Of a stretch of DNA of 13,233 nt, positions 1 to 8,041 are shown piece by piece. The notes beneath the pieces are model-generated. The model saw only the letters and a list, made by a program, of their open reading frames with translations, did not search any database and was not told the DNA's origin. Every line of letters begins with the position of its first letter. The first letter of the stretch is position 1. Source of the DNA: Acidimicrobiales bacterium (GTDB taxonomy: Bacteria; Actinomycetota; Acidimicrobiia; Acidimicrobiales; Poriferisodalaceae); assembly GCA_020439485.1 (NCBI GenBank), contig JAGQSP010000516.1, positions 1 through 13,233 of the forward strand, in the 5' to 3' direction. The position numbers and the translations under genes were made by a program.

Positions 1-564
1 TCGGCGGGAAGGGCCACCGGGGTGGTTCTGTCCGACGGTTCCTCGGTCGACGCCGACATCATCGTCGTGGGCATCGGCGTCGCCCCCAACACCGAATGGC
101 TCGAAGGCTCGGGGCTGACGATCGACAATGGCATCGTCTGCGACGAAACCACGCTGGCCGCTCCCGGAGTAACCGCAGCAGGTGACGTGGCCCGCTGGCC
201 CAACCCCCGCTTTGGCGGCGAGATGATGCGCGTCGAACACTGGGACAACGCGGTGTCGATGGGCATGCACGCAGCCCAGCGCCTTCTGGTCGACGACGCC
301 GAAGCCACCGCCTACGACCCGGTGCCGTGGTTCTGGTCTGATCAATACGACCGCAAGATCCAGCTGGCGGGCCGGGTGAGGCCAGACGATCACATCGAGA
401 TCGTCGAGGGCACCCTCGAGGAGCGACGCTTCGTGGCCCTGTACGGGCGTGGTGAGAATCTGGCGGGGGTGTTCGGCATGAACCGTCCTCGCCACGTGAT
501 GCAATACAAGATGTTGATGGATCAGGGGGCGTCGTTCGCTGACGCCCTCGCCGCCGAGATCTGA
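1..564 (+). CDS. FAD-dependent NAD(P)H oxidoreductase, ferredoxin-reductase type (3' part only)
   Basis: The open frame runs in from the left edge, so only the last 187 codons are present; the start and the N-terminal FAD Rossmann motif lie outside. The visible part begins in the NAD(P)H/FAD core. It shows the VGIGVAPNTEW strand, the second FAD-binding motif AAGDVARWPNP, then RVEHWDNAV and a C-terminal domain with PWFWSDQYDRKIQLAGR. This order is typical of ferredoxin and rubredoxin reductases that pass electrons from NAD(P)H to a small Fe-S protein serving an oxygenase or P450. The C-terminal part matches the reductase C-terminal dimerisation-type domain. The partner and electron acceptor cannot be told from this fragment. 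The stop lies 15 bp before the protease gene on the same strand, so the two may share a transcript. The family call is firm; the substrate is unknown. Confidence 0.88.
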   Translation, partial: SAGRATGVVLSDGSSVDADIIVVGIGVAPNTEWLEGSGLTIDNGIVCDETTLAAPGVTAAGDVARWPNPRFGGEMMRVEHWDNAVSMGMHAAQRLLVDDAEATAYDPVPWFWSDQYDRKIQLAGRVRPDDHIEIVEGTLEERRFVALYGRGENLAGVFGMNRPRHVMQYKMLMDQGASFADALAAEI

Positions 565-579
565 GCCACAATTGGCCGG

Positions 580-2226
580 ATGCCAGCATCCCTGAACCGT
601 CGGCGTTTCCTGCAACTCACGTCGGCAGCCGCCGGCACGGCGCTGCTGGACCTGAGCATCGTTTCGCTGCCAAGCCCAGCTGGCGCGGTCGAAGGTGAGA
701 TCTCGGCCAACTCGTTCGTACGCAGCCCCGAGGGCGCTGCCTTCGTCGATCTGGTCTATACGCCCAATCAATCCGGCTACTGGATCGTCTCGTCCGACGG
801 CAAGGTCTTCGCCATCGACGCTGCCCACCACGGCCACCTTCCGGCGATGATCGCGGGCGAAACCGTGGTGGCGATGGCGTCGACACCAGACGGCGGCGGC
901 TACTGGCTGTTCTCGTCGGCCGGACGGGTGTTCGTGTTCGGCAACGCAACCCACTTCGGCGACATGACGGGCATCGCCCTGGCCGCGCCCGTGATAGATG
1001 GTGTGGCCCTGGACGACGGCTCCGGCTACTACCTGCTGGGCGTCGACGGTGGAATATTCGCATTCGGCGAGGCCACCTTTCACGGGTCTATCCCGGGAGT
1101 GCTGCCTGGGGTGACCCTCGACCAGCCGATCGCGGGCCTGGTGCCCCACGATCGCACCGGCTACTGGCTGGTCGCCGGCGATGGCGGCTTGTTCGCGTTC
1201 GGCACCGCCCCCTTTGCCGGATCGGTGCCCCAGGTGTTGCCGAACACCCAGCTCGCCGAGCCGGTGATAGGAGCGCTGTCGTCTGGAAACGCCTACCTGA
1301 TGGTGGCCTCCGACGGCGGCATCTTCAACTTCGGCAACAGCGTGTTCCACGGATCGCTGCCCGGCGTCGCCGATGTCGACTCGATACCCGACGTGACAGC
1401 GGTGGACGTCGTCGACGACCGTTCGGGTTACACAATGCTGGACAAGACGGGGGTCGGCTGGGGCTTCGGCAGCGCCGAGCCCGACCCCGCCGGATTCTCC
1501 AGCGGCGTTCAGGCCCGCAGCACCCACGCGTTCATCAGCAGCTGGGACGACGGTGAACCGTTCCGATGGTCCTCCGATGAGGCGATCCATTTCGTCATCA
1601 ACAACGATCTGGGCCCCACGGGGGCGGTCGGGGTGATCCTCGACGCCGTGGCCGAGGTGTCGGAACTGACGGGTCTCGAGTTCGTGTACGACGGCGAGAC
1701 CGACGAATACATCGGACACGTCGTCGTGGCCGGCATGCCCCGCATAGCCAACCGTTCGGAGTACCAGCCCGAGCGCTACGGCGACCGGTGGGCTCCGGTG
1801 TGGATCGGCGCCAGGCCCTACCAAAGCGGGCTGCTGCCCTTGGCAGTTGCCGTGTCGGTCGCCCATTGGCACGTAAGGGTCAACGGCGACCCCACCTACG
1901 TCACCGGCCACGTCGGCTATCACTGGGGTTCGGGTTCGCAGCTTTCGTTCGACGACCTCGGCGCGGTGATTCGTCACGAGATGGGCCACATCGTCGGGCT
2001 AGACCACTGCAACGAGGTACGGCAGCTGATGTACCCATCGCTGGGGTTCAACAACGGCTTCGGAATCGGCGACCACATTGGGCTTCACGCCATCGGGAAA
2101 GCGGCGAAACACCCGCCGGCGCCGCACCCCTCACAGGGCATACCGCTGCAATTCCTGGCGACGCCGATGGAGGGAACACCCGGCTCGCGCCCGAATGGCC
2201 CTTGCTTCGGCGACGCCGTCACCTGA
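580..2226 (+). CDS. Tat-exported protein with six propeller-like repeats and a matrixin-type zinc metalloprotease domain
   Basis: This 548-residue protein begins with a twin-arginine signal: NRRRFLQL at residues 6-13, a hydrophobic stretch, and a likely signal peptidase site after AGA at 34-36. Six repeats of 41-45 residues follow (about 52-300), each centred on GYW, then DGG.F.FG, with GYW-type anchors at 66, 107, 149, 194, 238 and 283. They probably form a beta-propeller. The last third is a metzincin-like domain. It has the zinc motif HEMGHIVGLDH at 466-476 (ligands H466, H470, H476; base E467) and a Met-turn LMYPS with M484. This predicts a folded, exported zinc endopeptidase acting outside the membrane; its target is unknown. 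No strong Shine-Dalgarno precedes the ATG, but the signal peptide fits this start exactly. The gene ends 3 bp from the convergent lipoprotein gene. Protease function is inferred from motifs. Confidence 0.9.
   Translation: MPASLNRRRFLQLTSAAAGTALLDLSIVSLPSPAGAVEGEISANSFVRSPEGAAFVDLVYTPNQSGYWIVSSDGKVFAIDAAHHGHLPAMIAGETVVAMASTPDGGGYWLFSSAGRVFVFGNATHFGDMTGIALAAPVIDGVALDDGSGYYLLGVDGGIFAFGEATFHGSIPGVLPGVTLDQPIAGLVPHDRTGYWLVAGDGGLFAFGTAPFAGSVPQVLPNTQLAEPVIGALSSGNAYLMVASDGGIFNFGNSVFHGSLPGVADVDSIPDVTAVDVVDDRSGYTMLDKTGVGWGFGSAEPDPAGFSSGVQARSTHAFISSWDDGEPFRWSSDEAIHFVINNDLGPTGAVGVILDAVAEVSELTGLEFVYDGETDEYIGHVVVAGMPRIANRSEYQPERYGDRWAPVWIGARPYQSGLLPLAVAVSVAHWHVRVNGDPTYVTGHVGYHWGSGSQLSFDDLGAVIRHEMGHIVGLDHCNEVRQLMYPSLGFNNGFGIGDHIGLHAIGKAAKHPPAPHPSQGIPLQFLATPMEGTPGSRPNGPCFGDAVT
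733..1479 (+). repeat. Six degenerate protein-level repeats (GYW...DGG.F.FG type)
   Basis: The region encodes six diverged repeats of 41-45 codons. Each has an aromatic anchor (GYW, GYW, GYY, GYW, AYL, GYT), then SDG or DGG, then F.FG, and usually an A.F.GS turn. The sixth is the most degraded (GYTMLDKTGVGWGFG). The repetition is visible in the protein but not as exact DNA repeats, so this is an old duplication rather than a recent tandem array. Repeats of this kind occur in many exported actinobacterial proteins and are best read as propeller blades. Confidence 0.75.
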
Positions 2227-2229
2227 TGC

Positions 2230-3645
2230 CTACTGGTCGTCGGGCCTGATGTACCAGGTGTGTGCGTTCCAGATCGGGCCCAGGGCCCAGCCATTGGCTT
2301 CGGGGCCGACGATCTGGTCGGAACTGGCAACAGCGATGATGGGGTTCCACCACCGCTTGACCACGCTTCGTTCGTCCAGCAGCTCGTCGAGTGTCGGCCC
2401 GCCACCGTCGGCCAGACGGGCTGCCACTTCGTCGACCCACCCGTAGCGGCACGTCCAACAACCCCGCCCGGGTCCTTCGTAGTTGAGCCCCACCCAAACG
2501 TCGGCGCCCTCGTCGAGCCAGGTTTCGACCAGGCCCGAATCGCCCTCGCGGACCTCGGGTGGCGTCCCTCCCCCGCTGCGAGCGGCAAGCACGATGGCCC
2601 TGTTGGCCACCGCCAGCATGGGCACGTCGTCGGCTGCGGTGATGGTGACCTGGTTCAACGGGCCAATCGGGGCGGCGGGGTCGCCCGGCAGCGGCACGAC
2701 CTCACCCTTCAGCAACGACTCGGCGAAGAATCCGGCGTCGAGGAGGGACGCCAGAGCGGCTCGATCGCCGTCGTCGACCCGGGCCGGATCCAATGTCATA
2801 CCGGTCCACCAGCCGGTGCCGACGGCTGTGTCGATCTGCACTGGTCGAACCGCGGCCACCGCTTCGAGCTCGGCCAGGCGACCCACCGACGGCCAAGGCG
2901 ACACGACGTCCAGCTCGCCGGTCGCGAAGAGCCTCATGGCGATGTCATGGTCTGGCACCACCACGATCTCGAGACGGTCGAGATATGGGCCAGGTCCCCA
3001 CCACCACCGATTCGGCACCAGCACAGTGCGCAGCCCGGGCTCGAATGTCTCGACCACGAACGGTCCGCCGAACACTCCGGGTGCGGGAGGTTCGATTACT
3101 GCTGTCCCGGACCACAACACACGCCAATTGACGAGCGGCTGGTTGAACCGAACGGTGATGCGACCCTGCGCATCCTGGTCGATCGACTCGACGAAGGTGT
3201 CGTCGGCGCTTCGCTCGAGGTCAGCGACCGTGATGGGGCTTCCGTCAGACCACATCGCCCCCGACCGCAGTTCGAAACTGGCCGACCGCAGATCTGGGCC
3301 ATCTACATCAGAGCCAGGGCGCACCAGGCCTGCCGTCCATCCGCCGTCGGCGTCGGCTTCGAACAGCTGAGGTTGGGTCACCGAACGCACGATGGCCCCA
3401 GCGAGAGTCGGCGCCTGAGGGTCGGGCTCGGCCCACAGCCCCACCCTGACGACACCACCCGTAGGCGGGCCCTGGGTGGTGGGCGTCGCCAGGGACGATG
3501 TGGGCCGGGGTGCGGTCGAGGTCGGTGCGACGTCGGGGAACGAGATGTCGGCGGGGTCGACGCTGTCGCTGCCGGTGCACGCGCCGAGCACCAACACGAG
3601 GATCAAGGCGACCAACCAAGGGCGCCGACAGTCGCCGAGATTCAC
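2230..3645 (-). CDS. Lipoprotein, family 5 extracellular solute-binding protein (peptide/nickel ABC importer type)
   Basis: This 471-residue protein starts at GTG. Its lipoprotein signal has R7-R8, a hydrophobic core at 10-19, and lipobox LGAC at 20-23, with C23 the lipidated residue. A low-complexity Ser/Thr/Pro linker leads into a substrate-binding domain beginning near GGVVRVGLWAEPDP. Features of the SBP_bac_5 family include the ELRSGAMWSDGSPITVADL segment (the usual 'W.DG.P.TA.D' block) and FNQPLVNWR. It should sit on the outer face of the cytoplasmic membrane and present peptides or similar ligands to a permease. At 471 residues it is shorter than most members, which usually exceed 500. 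A CWTC motif at 396-399 is unusual and might form a disulfide. No permease or ATPase genes adjoin it; dppBCDF are about 5 kb away. It converges with the protease gene and is divergent from the aminotransferase gene. The ligand is unknown. Confidence 0.85.
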   Translation of the reverse strand: MNLGDCRRPWLVALILVLVLGACTGSDSVDPADISFPDVAPTSTAPRPTSSLATPTTQGPPTGGVVRVGLWAEPDPQAPTLAGAIVRSVTQPQLFEADADGGWTAGLVRPGSDVDGPDLRSASFELRSGAMWSDGSPITVADLERSADDTFVESIDQDAQGRITVRFNQPLVNWRVLWSGTAVIEPPAPGVFGGPFVVETFEPGLRTVLVPNRWWWGPGPYLDRLEIVVVPDHDIAMRLFATGELDVVSPWPSVGRLAELEAVAAVRPVQIDTAVGTGWWTGMTLDPARVDDGDRAALASLLDAGFFAESLLKGEVVPLPGDPAAPIGPLNQVTITAADDVPMLAVANRAIVLAARSGGGTPPEVREGDSGLVETWLDEGADVWVGLNYEGPGRGCWTCRYGWVDEVAARLADGGGPTLDELLDERSVVKRWWNPIIAVASSDQIVGPEANGWALGPIWNAHTWYIRPDDQ

Positions 3646-3654
3646 TGCCGGAGA

Positions 3655-3660
3655 AAGCTA
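3655..3660 (-). promoter_or_regulatory. Possible -10 element (TAGCTT) for the lipoprotein gene
   Basis: On the minus strand TAGCTT fits the actinobacterial TANNNT -10 pattern and ends 9 nt before the GTG start. No Shine-Dalgarno lies between them, so transcription may start at or within a few bases of the start codon (a near-leaderless message). No convincing -35 box was found. The call rests on pattern and spacing alone. Confidence 0.3.
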
Positions 3661-3746
3661 GCCGCCGACCGAGCGCTGCGGTGGCCGGCCTTGACCCCAA
3701 CCGACCACGGCACCACACTCGACCCGACGTAGGTGCCCGAGCGACC

Positions 3747-3750
3747 GGAG
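3747..3750 (+). promoter_or_regulatory. Ribosome binding site GGAG that sets the aminotransferase start
   Basis: GGAG lies 6 nt before the ATG at 3757, an ideal spacing. The in-frame GTG at 3733 has no such site in front of it. This favours the ATG and shortens the protein by eight residues (MPERPEQV) relative to the longest open frame. Confidence 0.55.
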
Positions 3751-3756
3751 CAGGTG

Positions 3757-5004
3757 ATGGCGTATCGAGATCCGAACCCCGTCGACGGGCCTGCCGGGCA
3801 CGACCTCTGGAATCGCGCCGACCGAGCGTTGCCGGGCGGCGGCATCTATCGCTCGCGAAGCGCCGACATGGCCGGACGTGGGGTGCTGCCGGGTTTCATC
3901 GCTGCGGCCCAGGGATGCCACGTGATCGACGCCGACGGGCGACGATATGTCGACTTCCTGGCCGCGAATGGCCCGAACATACTGGGGTATCGCCATCCCG
4001 AGGTCGAAGCAGCCGCCGACGAGATGCGCTCGCGGCTGACGACGGCCAGCCTGTTCCCGCCGGTGCTGGTCGAGGTTGTCGAGCGACTACTCGGATCGTG
4101 GCCCCAGATGAACTGGGGCGTCGTGTCCAAGAACGGCTCGGAGGTGGTCAGCCTGGGAGCCAGGGTGGCTCGTCAGCACACCGGCCGCACCCAACTGATC
4201 GGTTTCGCCCGCGCCTACCACGGCAACGACCCAGAACTGGCCGTCGGCACCCCCGAGGGCCCGTTGACCGCCATAACAGGCGACGTTCACCGCCTGCCAT
4301 GGAACGGGGCCCAAGAACTGGTCGACCACGTCGCCGCCCACCCTGACGCCTTTGCGGCCATCGTCGTGAATCCCCTCGACCAAACGCCGGCGGCACCAAC
4401 CGTCGACGCCAGCGAGGACTTCGTCGCCGCAATGGCCGAGATTCGCAACCGCTGGGGAGTTCTGGTCGTGTTCGACGACGTGAGACACGGGTTCAGGCTG
4501 CACCCGCAAGGGTCGCACCGGCTGCTGGGGATCGAACCAGACCTGATCGCTCTCGGAAAGGCGCTGGGCAACGGGCACTCGATCTCGGCGCTGTTGGGCA
4601 GACAGGAGCTGCGGGCAGCGGCCAGGCGCATCATGTTCACATCGACCTACATGTTCGAGGCCGCCCCGATGGCCGCTGCCATAGCGACGTTGGACGTTTA
4701 CGAGCGCGACGACGCCTTCTCGCACATCACAGACATGGGCACCAGGCTGTGCGCCGGACTGTCCGAAGCCGCAACGGCCGCCGGTCAACGAATAGTCCTG
4801 TCGGGGCCAGTGACCATGCCCACGCTGCTGTTCGACGACGACGCCGACAAGTCGAAGGTGCGCGCCTTTTCGCGCGCGGCCGCCGGGGCCGGCGCCATAT
4901 TCCACCCATTCCTCAACTGGTTCCTGTCGGCGGCTCACACCGCAGCCGACATCGACCACGCAATAGAGGCCGCAGCCGTGGGGTTCGAGGCAGTGCCCGA
5001 GTGA
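3757..5004 (+). CDS. Class III PLP-dependent aminotransferase, related to glutamate-1-semialdehyde aminomutase
   Basis: This 415-residue protein (from the ATG with a good ribosome site; 423 from GTG 3733) has the fold-type I pattern of class III aminotransferases. The N-terminal DLWNRADRALPGG and GCHVIDADGRRYVDF match the GSA-aminomutase branch. It then shows a phosphate-site segment SKNGSEVV, AYHGND, the pyridine-nitrogen Asp at D240 in FDDVRHGFR, and the Schiff-base lysine K268 in LIALGKALGNG. The motifs depart from canonical HemL: KNGSEV replaces NSGTEA and DDVRHGFR replaces DEVMTGFR. It is therefore probably not the tetrapyrrole enzyme but a transaminase or aminomutase of unknown amino donor. 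It is cytosolic. It is transcribed away from the lipoprotein gene and meets ppc tail to tail with 18 bp between. The family is sure; the substrate is not. Confidence 0.85.
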   Translation: MAYRDPNPVDGPAGHDLWNRADRALPGGGIYRSRSADMAGRGVLPGFIAAAQGCHVIDADGRRYVDFLAANGPNILGYRHPEVEAAADEMRSRLTTASLFPPVLVEVVERLLGSWPQMNWGVVSKNGSEVVSLGARVARQHTGRTQLIGFARAYHGNDPELAVGTPEGPLTAITGDVHRLPWNGAQELVDHVAAHPDAFAAIVVNPLDQTPAAPTVDASEDFVAAMAEIRNRWGVLVVFDDVRHGFRLHPQGSHRLLGIEPDLIALGKALGNGHSISALLGRQELRAAARRIMFTSTYMFEAAPMAAAIATLDVYERDDAFSHITDMGTRLCAGLSEAATAAGQRIVLSGPVTMPTLLFDDDADKSKVRAFSRAAAGAGAIFHPFLNWFLSAAHTAADIDHAIEAAAVGFEAVPE

Positions 5005-5022
5005 TGGGCCCCGTGCCGGCGC

Positions 5023-7728
5023 CTAGCCAGTGTTGCGCAGCCCGGCCGCCACACCGTTGACGCTGAGCAGCAGAGCACGCTCGATGCGCCGAGCCGCATC
5101 GGCTTGCAGGTCGTGTGAGTTGCGCCGCCGATCGAGCAGGTGCAGCTGCATCAGGTTCAGCGGTGCCAGATAGTTGTCGCGCACGTCGAGGGTGCGCCGC
5201 AGCACGGGAAGGTCGTCTAGCAGCGGTGCCTGCTTGACGGCGACCACGTTGCTGGTCGTGCGGTCGAACTCGGCGGCGACGACGTCGAACAAAGAACGCA
5301 GCGACGGTTCGACCAGGCGCTCGACGTATCGCCTGGCGATCGATAGGTCGGTCTTGGCCAGCGTCATCTCGACGTTGGAAAGGAAGGTGGTGAAGAACGG
5401 CCATCCCTCGTACATGGCCTGTAGCTCGCCGAGGTGACCGGCATCGATGGCGGCTCCGAGGCCCGAGCCCACACCGAACCAACCGGGAATGATCTGACGG
5501 GACTGGGTCCAGCCGAACACCCACGGAATGGCCCGCAGATCACCCAACCCTGACCCGCCCCTGCGTCGCGACGGACGCGATCCGATGTTCAGTGCGGCCA
5601 GTTCCTCTACGGGCGTCGACCCCAGGAAATATTCGACCAACCCATCTGATGACACGAACTCGCGATAGGACGAATAGGCCGTCTGCGAGACCAGCTCCAT
5701 CACCGGGTCCCAGCGTTCGTGCAGATCGGCACCGACGCGCGACTCGCGATGGGCCAGCGAGGCCTCGACCACCGCCGACACCGACAGGTCGAGGTTTCGT
5801 CGGGCCAACTGAGGTTGGCCGTACTTGTCGGCGATGACCTCACCTTGTTCGGTGGACTTGACCGAACCATCCAGCACACCCGCGGGCTGCGAGAGAATCG
5901 AAGCCGCTGTAGGTCCACCGCCGCGTCCGATGGTGCCACCGCGGCCGTGAAACACGGTCAGCGACACGCCGAAGCGCCTGCAGGTGTCACTGAGGGTTCT
6001 GAGGGCCTTGTGGATCTCCCATTGAGAGGTGGCGATGCCACCATCCTTGTTCGAGTCGCTGTAGCCGACCATGACCTCTTGGTGGTCGCCGCGAAGTCGC
6101 ACGAGTTCGCGATAGGGCTGGCACGACAGCAGCTCTGACATGGTGCCGCCGATGCCCCGCAGGTCGTCGATGGTCTCGAACAGCGGCACAAAACCCAGTC
6201 TCGCGACGCCGCGCGGCACGTCGACCAGGCCGGCCTCGCGCGCCAGCACCGCCGGGGCCAAGACGTCGGCCGTCGTGCGGGTCATGGAGATGATGTAGCT
6301 CTGGGCGGCCTCGTCGCCGAGATTGTCCTTCAGCCGGCGAAGGGTGTGGAACAGCGCCAAAGTCTCGCCGACCTGGCCGGCAGGGCCCGGAGGCGAAAGC
6401 GGCCTGCGCCCGGCCAGCTCGTGGGCCAACAGCTCAGCTCGTGACGCTGCGTCGGTTGGATAGTCGATGCCGACGTCGTCGAGCAACTCGGCGATGGCCT
6501 CGTGGTGCTTTTCTGCATGTTGGCGGATGTCCAGCGAGACCAGATGGAATCCGATCGTGGCCACCAAACGCATCAGCCGGGCCACACGACCGTTGGCAAT
6601 GCGCTCGCCACGATTGGACATCAACGACCTGTGGATCACGGCCAGGTCGTCGGCCAGCTCGTGGGCGGTGGAATAGGCGGCGCCATGTGAAGGATTCGAG
6701 GAAGCGAGCTCTATGCGCCGGTGCATGTAGGTGACGAGCATGCGGTAGGGCTCGCCCAGGGTCACCTGGCTGAACCCGGCCCTCACCGCGGGCATCATCG
6801 ATTCGTACTCGCCGAGTCGTCGGCTCACCTCATCAGACACCGGCCGTATCAGCTGAGCGGTCGAGAGCTCTGACGCCAGCGATTCGAGTTCGGCGACCAG
6901 CACCCGCATGGCCCGCGAACGCTGCATCTCGACGACCGACTCGGTTATCTCAGGCGTCACGAAGGGGTTGCCGTCGCGGTCACCACCAACCCAGCTTCCG
7001 AAACGCACAACCGAGGTGTCGGGCGCCAGATCGATGCCGTGGGCCGACACCGCGGCGGCCACGTCGTCGAGGAAGTCGGGCAGCGCGTCGACTATCAACT
7101 GCTCGACGTAGTACAACACCGACCTCGCTTCGTCGACCGGTGTTGGTTTGGCGGTGCGGATCTCGTCTGTTTGCCATAACGACTCGATCAGCTCTGCGAT
7201 CCGACGATCGATGCGGGCTTGTTCGAGCCCGTCTGCCAGCATCCGTTGCTCGAGCAAGCCCCGAATCTCGAAACGCTTGTCCAGGACCGAGCGACGGCTG
7301 GCCTCGGTCGGGTGGGCGGTGAACACCGGCTTGACTGTGGTCCTGGCCAGCAGATCGGCCAGGTCTGATTTCGAGACGCCAGACTCGACGATGCGGTCTA
7401 GGACCTCGGCGAAGCGGCCGCGGTCGCCGGTGCGCTCGCGCAGCCCGGGCACACGGTGTACCTGCTCGGCGACATTGGCCAGGTGGAAGTACATCGTGAA
7501 CGCCCGCACCAGCAGTATCGCCTCGACATCGGAAACCTCGCCCAGGCGCCACTCCAGATCGGCCTCTGTCACAGACGAGGACTGGTCGCGCACCTGGCGT
7601 GCGACGAGGCGAATCTGCTCGACGAGGTCCAGAAAACCCTGACCCTCTTGTCGCACGAGGGTTTCGCCCAGGAGGCGACCCAGGCGGCCGATGTCGTCGC
7701 GAAGAGCGCGGTCGGCGGCATCGTTCAT
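5023..7728 (-). CDS. ppc: Phosphoenolpyruvate carboxylase
   Basis: This enzyme of 901 residues, close to the usual 880-930, adds bicarbonate to PEP to give oxaloacetate and phosphate, refilling the TCA cycle. All landmark motifs are intact: TAHPTE with catalytic H139; GGDRDGNP; GYSDSNKDGG with K561; and FHGRGGTIGRGGGP with H594, R596 and R602. These match E. coli H138, K546, H579, R581 and R587. The protein ends in the conserved RNTG, whose Asn (N899) corresponds to a residue of the aspartate inhibitor site in E. coli, so allosteric control by aspartate is plausible. The open frame continues 99 codons further upstream, but that part overlaps secG and is not PEPC-like; MNDAADRALRDD is the natural start. 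It follows secG by 16 bp on the same strand and is likely co-transcribed. Confidence 0.97.
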   Translation of the reverse strand: MNDAADRALRDDIGRLGRLLGETLVRQEGQGFLDLVEQIRLVARQVRDQSSSVTEADLEWRLGEVSDVEAILLVRAFTMYFHLANVAEQVHRVPGLRERTGDRGRFAEVLDRIVESGVSKSDLADLLARTTVKPVFTAHPTEASRRSVLDKRFEIRGLLEQRMLADGLEQARIDRRIAELIESLWQTDEIRTAKPTPVDEARSVLYYVEQLIVDALPDFLDDVAAAVSAHGIDLAPDTSVVRFGSWVGGDRDGNPFVTPEITESVVEMQRSRAMRVLVAELESLASELSTAQLIRPVSDEVSRRLGEYESMMPAVRAGFSQVTLGEPYRMLVTYMHRRIELASSNPSHGAAYSTAHELADDLAVIHRSLMSNRGERIANGRVARLMRLVATIGFHLVSLDIRQHAEKHHEAIAELLDDVGIDYPTDAASRAELLAHELAGRRPLSPPGPAGQVGETLALFHTLRRLKDNLGDEAAQSYIISMTRTTADVLAPAVLAREAGLVDVPRGVARLGFVPLFETIDDLRGIGGTMSELLSCQPYRELVRLRGDHQEVMVGYSDSNKDGGIATSQWEIHKALRTLSDTCRRFGVSLTVFHGRGGTIGRGGGPTAASILSQPAGVLDGSVKSTEQGEVIADKYGQPQLARRNLDLSVSAVVEASLAHRESRVGADLHERWDPVMELVSQTAYSSYREFVSSDGLVEYFLGSTPVEELAALNIGSRPSRRRGGSGLGDLRAIPWVFGWTQSRQIIPGWFGVGSGLGAAIDAGHLGELQAMYEGWPFFTTFLSNVEMTLAKTDLSIARRYVERLVEPSLRSLFDVVAAEFDRTTSNVVAVKQAPLLDDLPVLRRTLDVRDNYLAPLNLMQLHLLDRRRNSHDLQADAARRIERALLLSVNGVAAGLRNTG

Positions 7729-7744
7729 GGCGATGCCGGCAGCA

Positions 7745-7975
7745 TCAGGCGAGCAGGAGGCCGAGGCTGACGGTGGTGAACGCGAAGGTGGTGGCGGCGA
7801 GGATGGTGATGCGGTCGAGGTTCTTCTCGGCCACGGTAGAGCCGGCCGCAGTGGAGCCAACCGAACCACCGAACATGTCGGACACGCCACCGCCCTTGCC
7901 AGAATGCAGCAGCACGAGACCGACCATGGTGATGGCCGACAAGAAGTGCAGAATCCCGATGATCCACGTGAGCAT
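7745..7975 (-). CDS. secG: Preprotein translocase subunit SecG
   Basis: This 76-residue membrane protein has two hydrophobic spans: WIIGILHFLSAITMVGLVLL, and one covering ITILAATTFAFTTVSLGLLL. Between them is a glycine-rich loop, HSGKGGGVSDMFGG, and then STVAEKNLDR. That loop and the (V)EKNLDR(I/L)T block are hallmarks of actinobacterial SecG, the accessory subunit of the SecYEG export channel. The ATG at 7975 gives a protein of family length. A GTG at 8023 would add 16 residues (MPIAPETVAGLLRFHP) that look untypical; neither start has a clear ribosome site. Next to ppc, this fits the actinobacterial linkage of gap-pgk-tpi with secG and ppc, but here no tpi precedes it; a small membrane protein gene does, 66 bp upstream of this start. 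Confidence 0.9.
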   Translation of the reverse strand: MLTWIIGILHFLSAITMVGLVLLHSGKGGGVSDMFGGSVGSTAAGSTVAEKNLDRITILAATTFAFTTVSLGLLLA

Positions 7976-8041
7976 GGGGTGAAACCGTAACAGCCCGGCG
8001 ACCGTTTCGGGCGCGATCGGCACAATCTCGCTTCGACTGTG

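Noticed and set aside
2260..3732. A 490-codon open frame on the plus strand
   Set aside because: It lies antisense to the lipoprotein gene, its product is Arg/His/Gly-rich with no domain, and the opposite strand has a lipobox and clear family motifs. Long antisense frames are expected at this GC content.
4087..4959. A 290-codon open frame on the minus strand
   Set aside because: It is antisense to the aminotransferase gene, which carries intact PLP motifs; the product is low-complexity and unlike any protein.
3757..5004. Canonical HemL (glutamate-1-semialdehyde 2,1-aminomutase)
   Set aside because: The overall fold matches, but key motifs differ (KNGSEV and DDVRHGFR) and no tetrapyrrole genes are nearby, so I do not assign hemL.
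5005..5022. Possible terminator hairpin between the aminotransferase and ppc genes
   Set aside because: GC-rich with a short GGCGCC palindrome but no stem of useful length and no T-run on either strand.
7729..8025. A 99-codon N-terminal extension of PEP carboxylase
   Set aside because: It overlaps secG in another frame, is rich in Cys, Arg, Ser and Pro, and PEPC numbering fits E. coli well only from the ATG at 7728.
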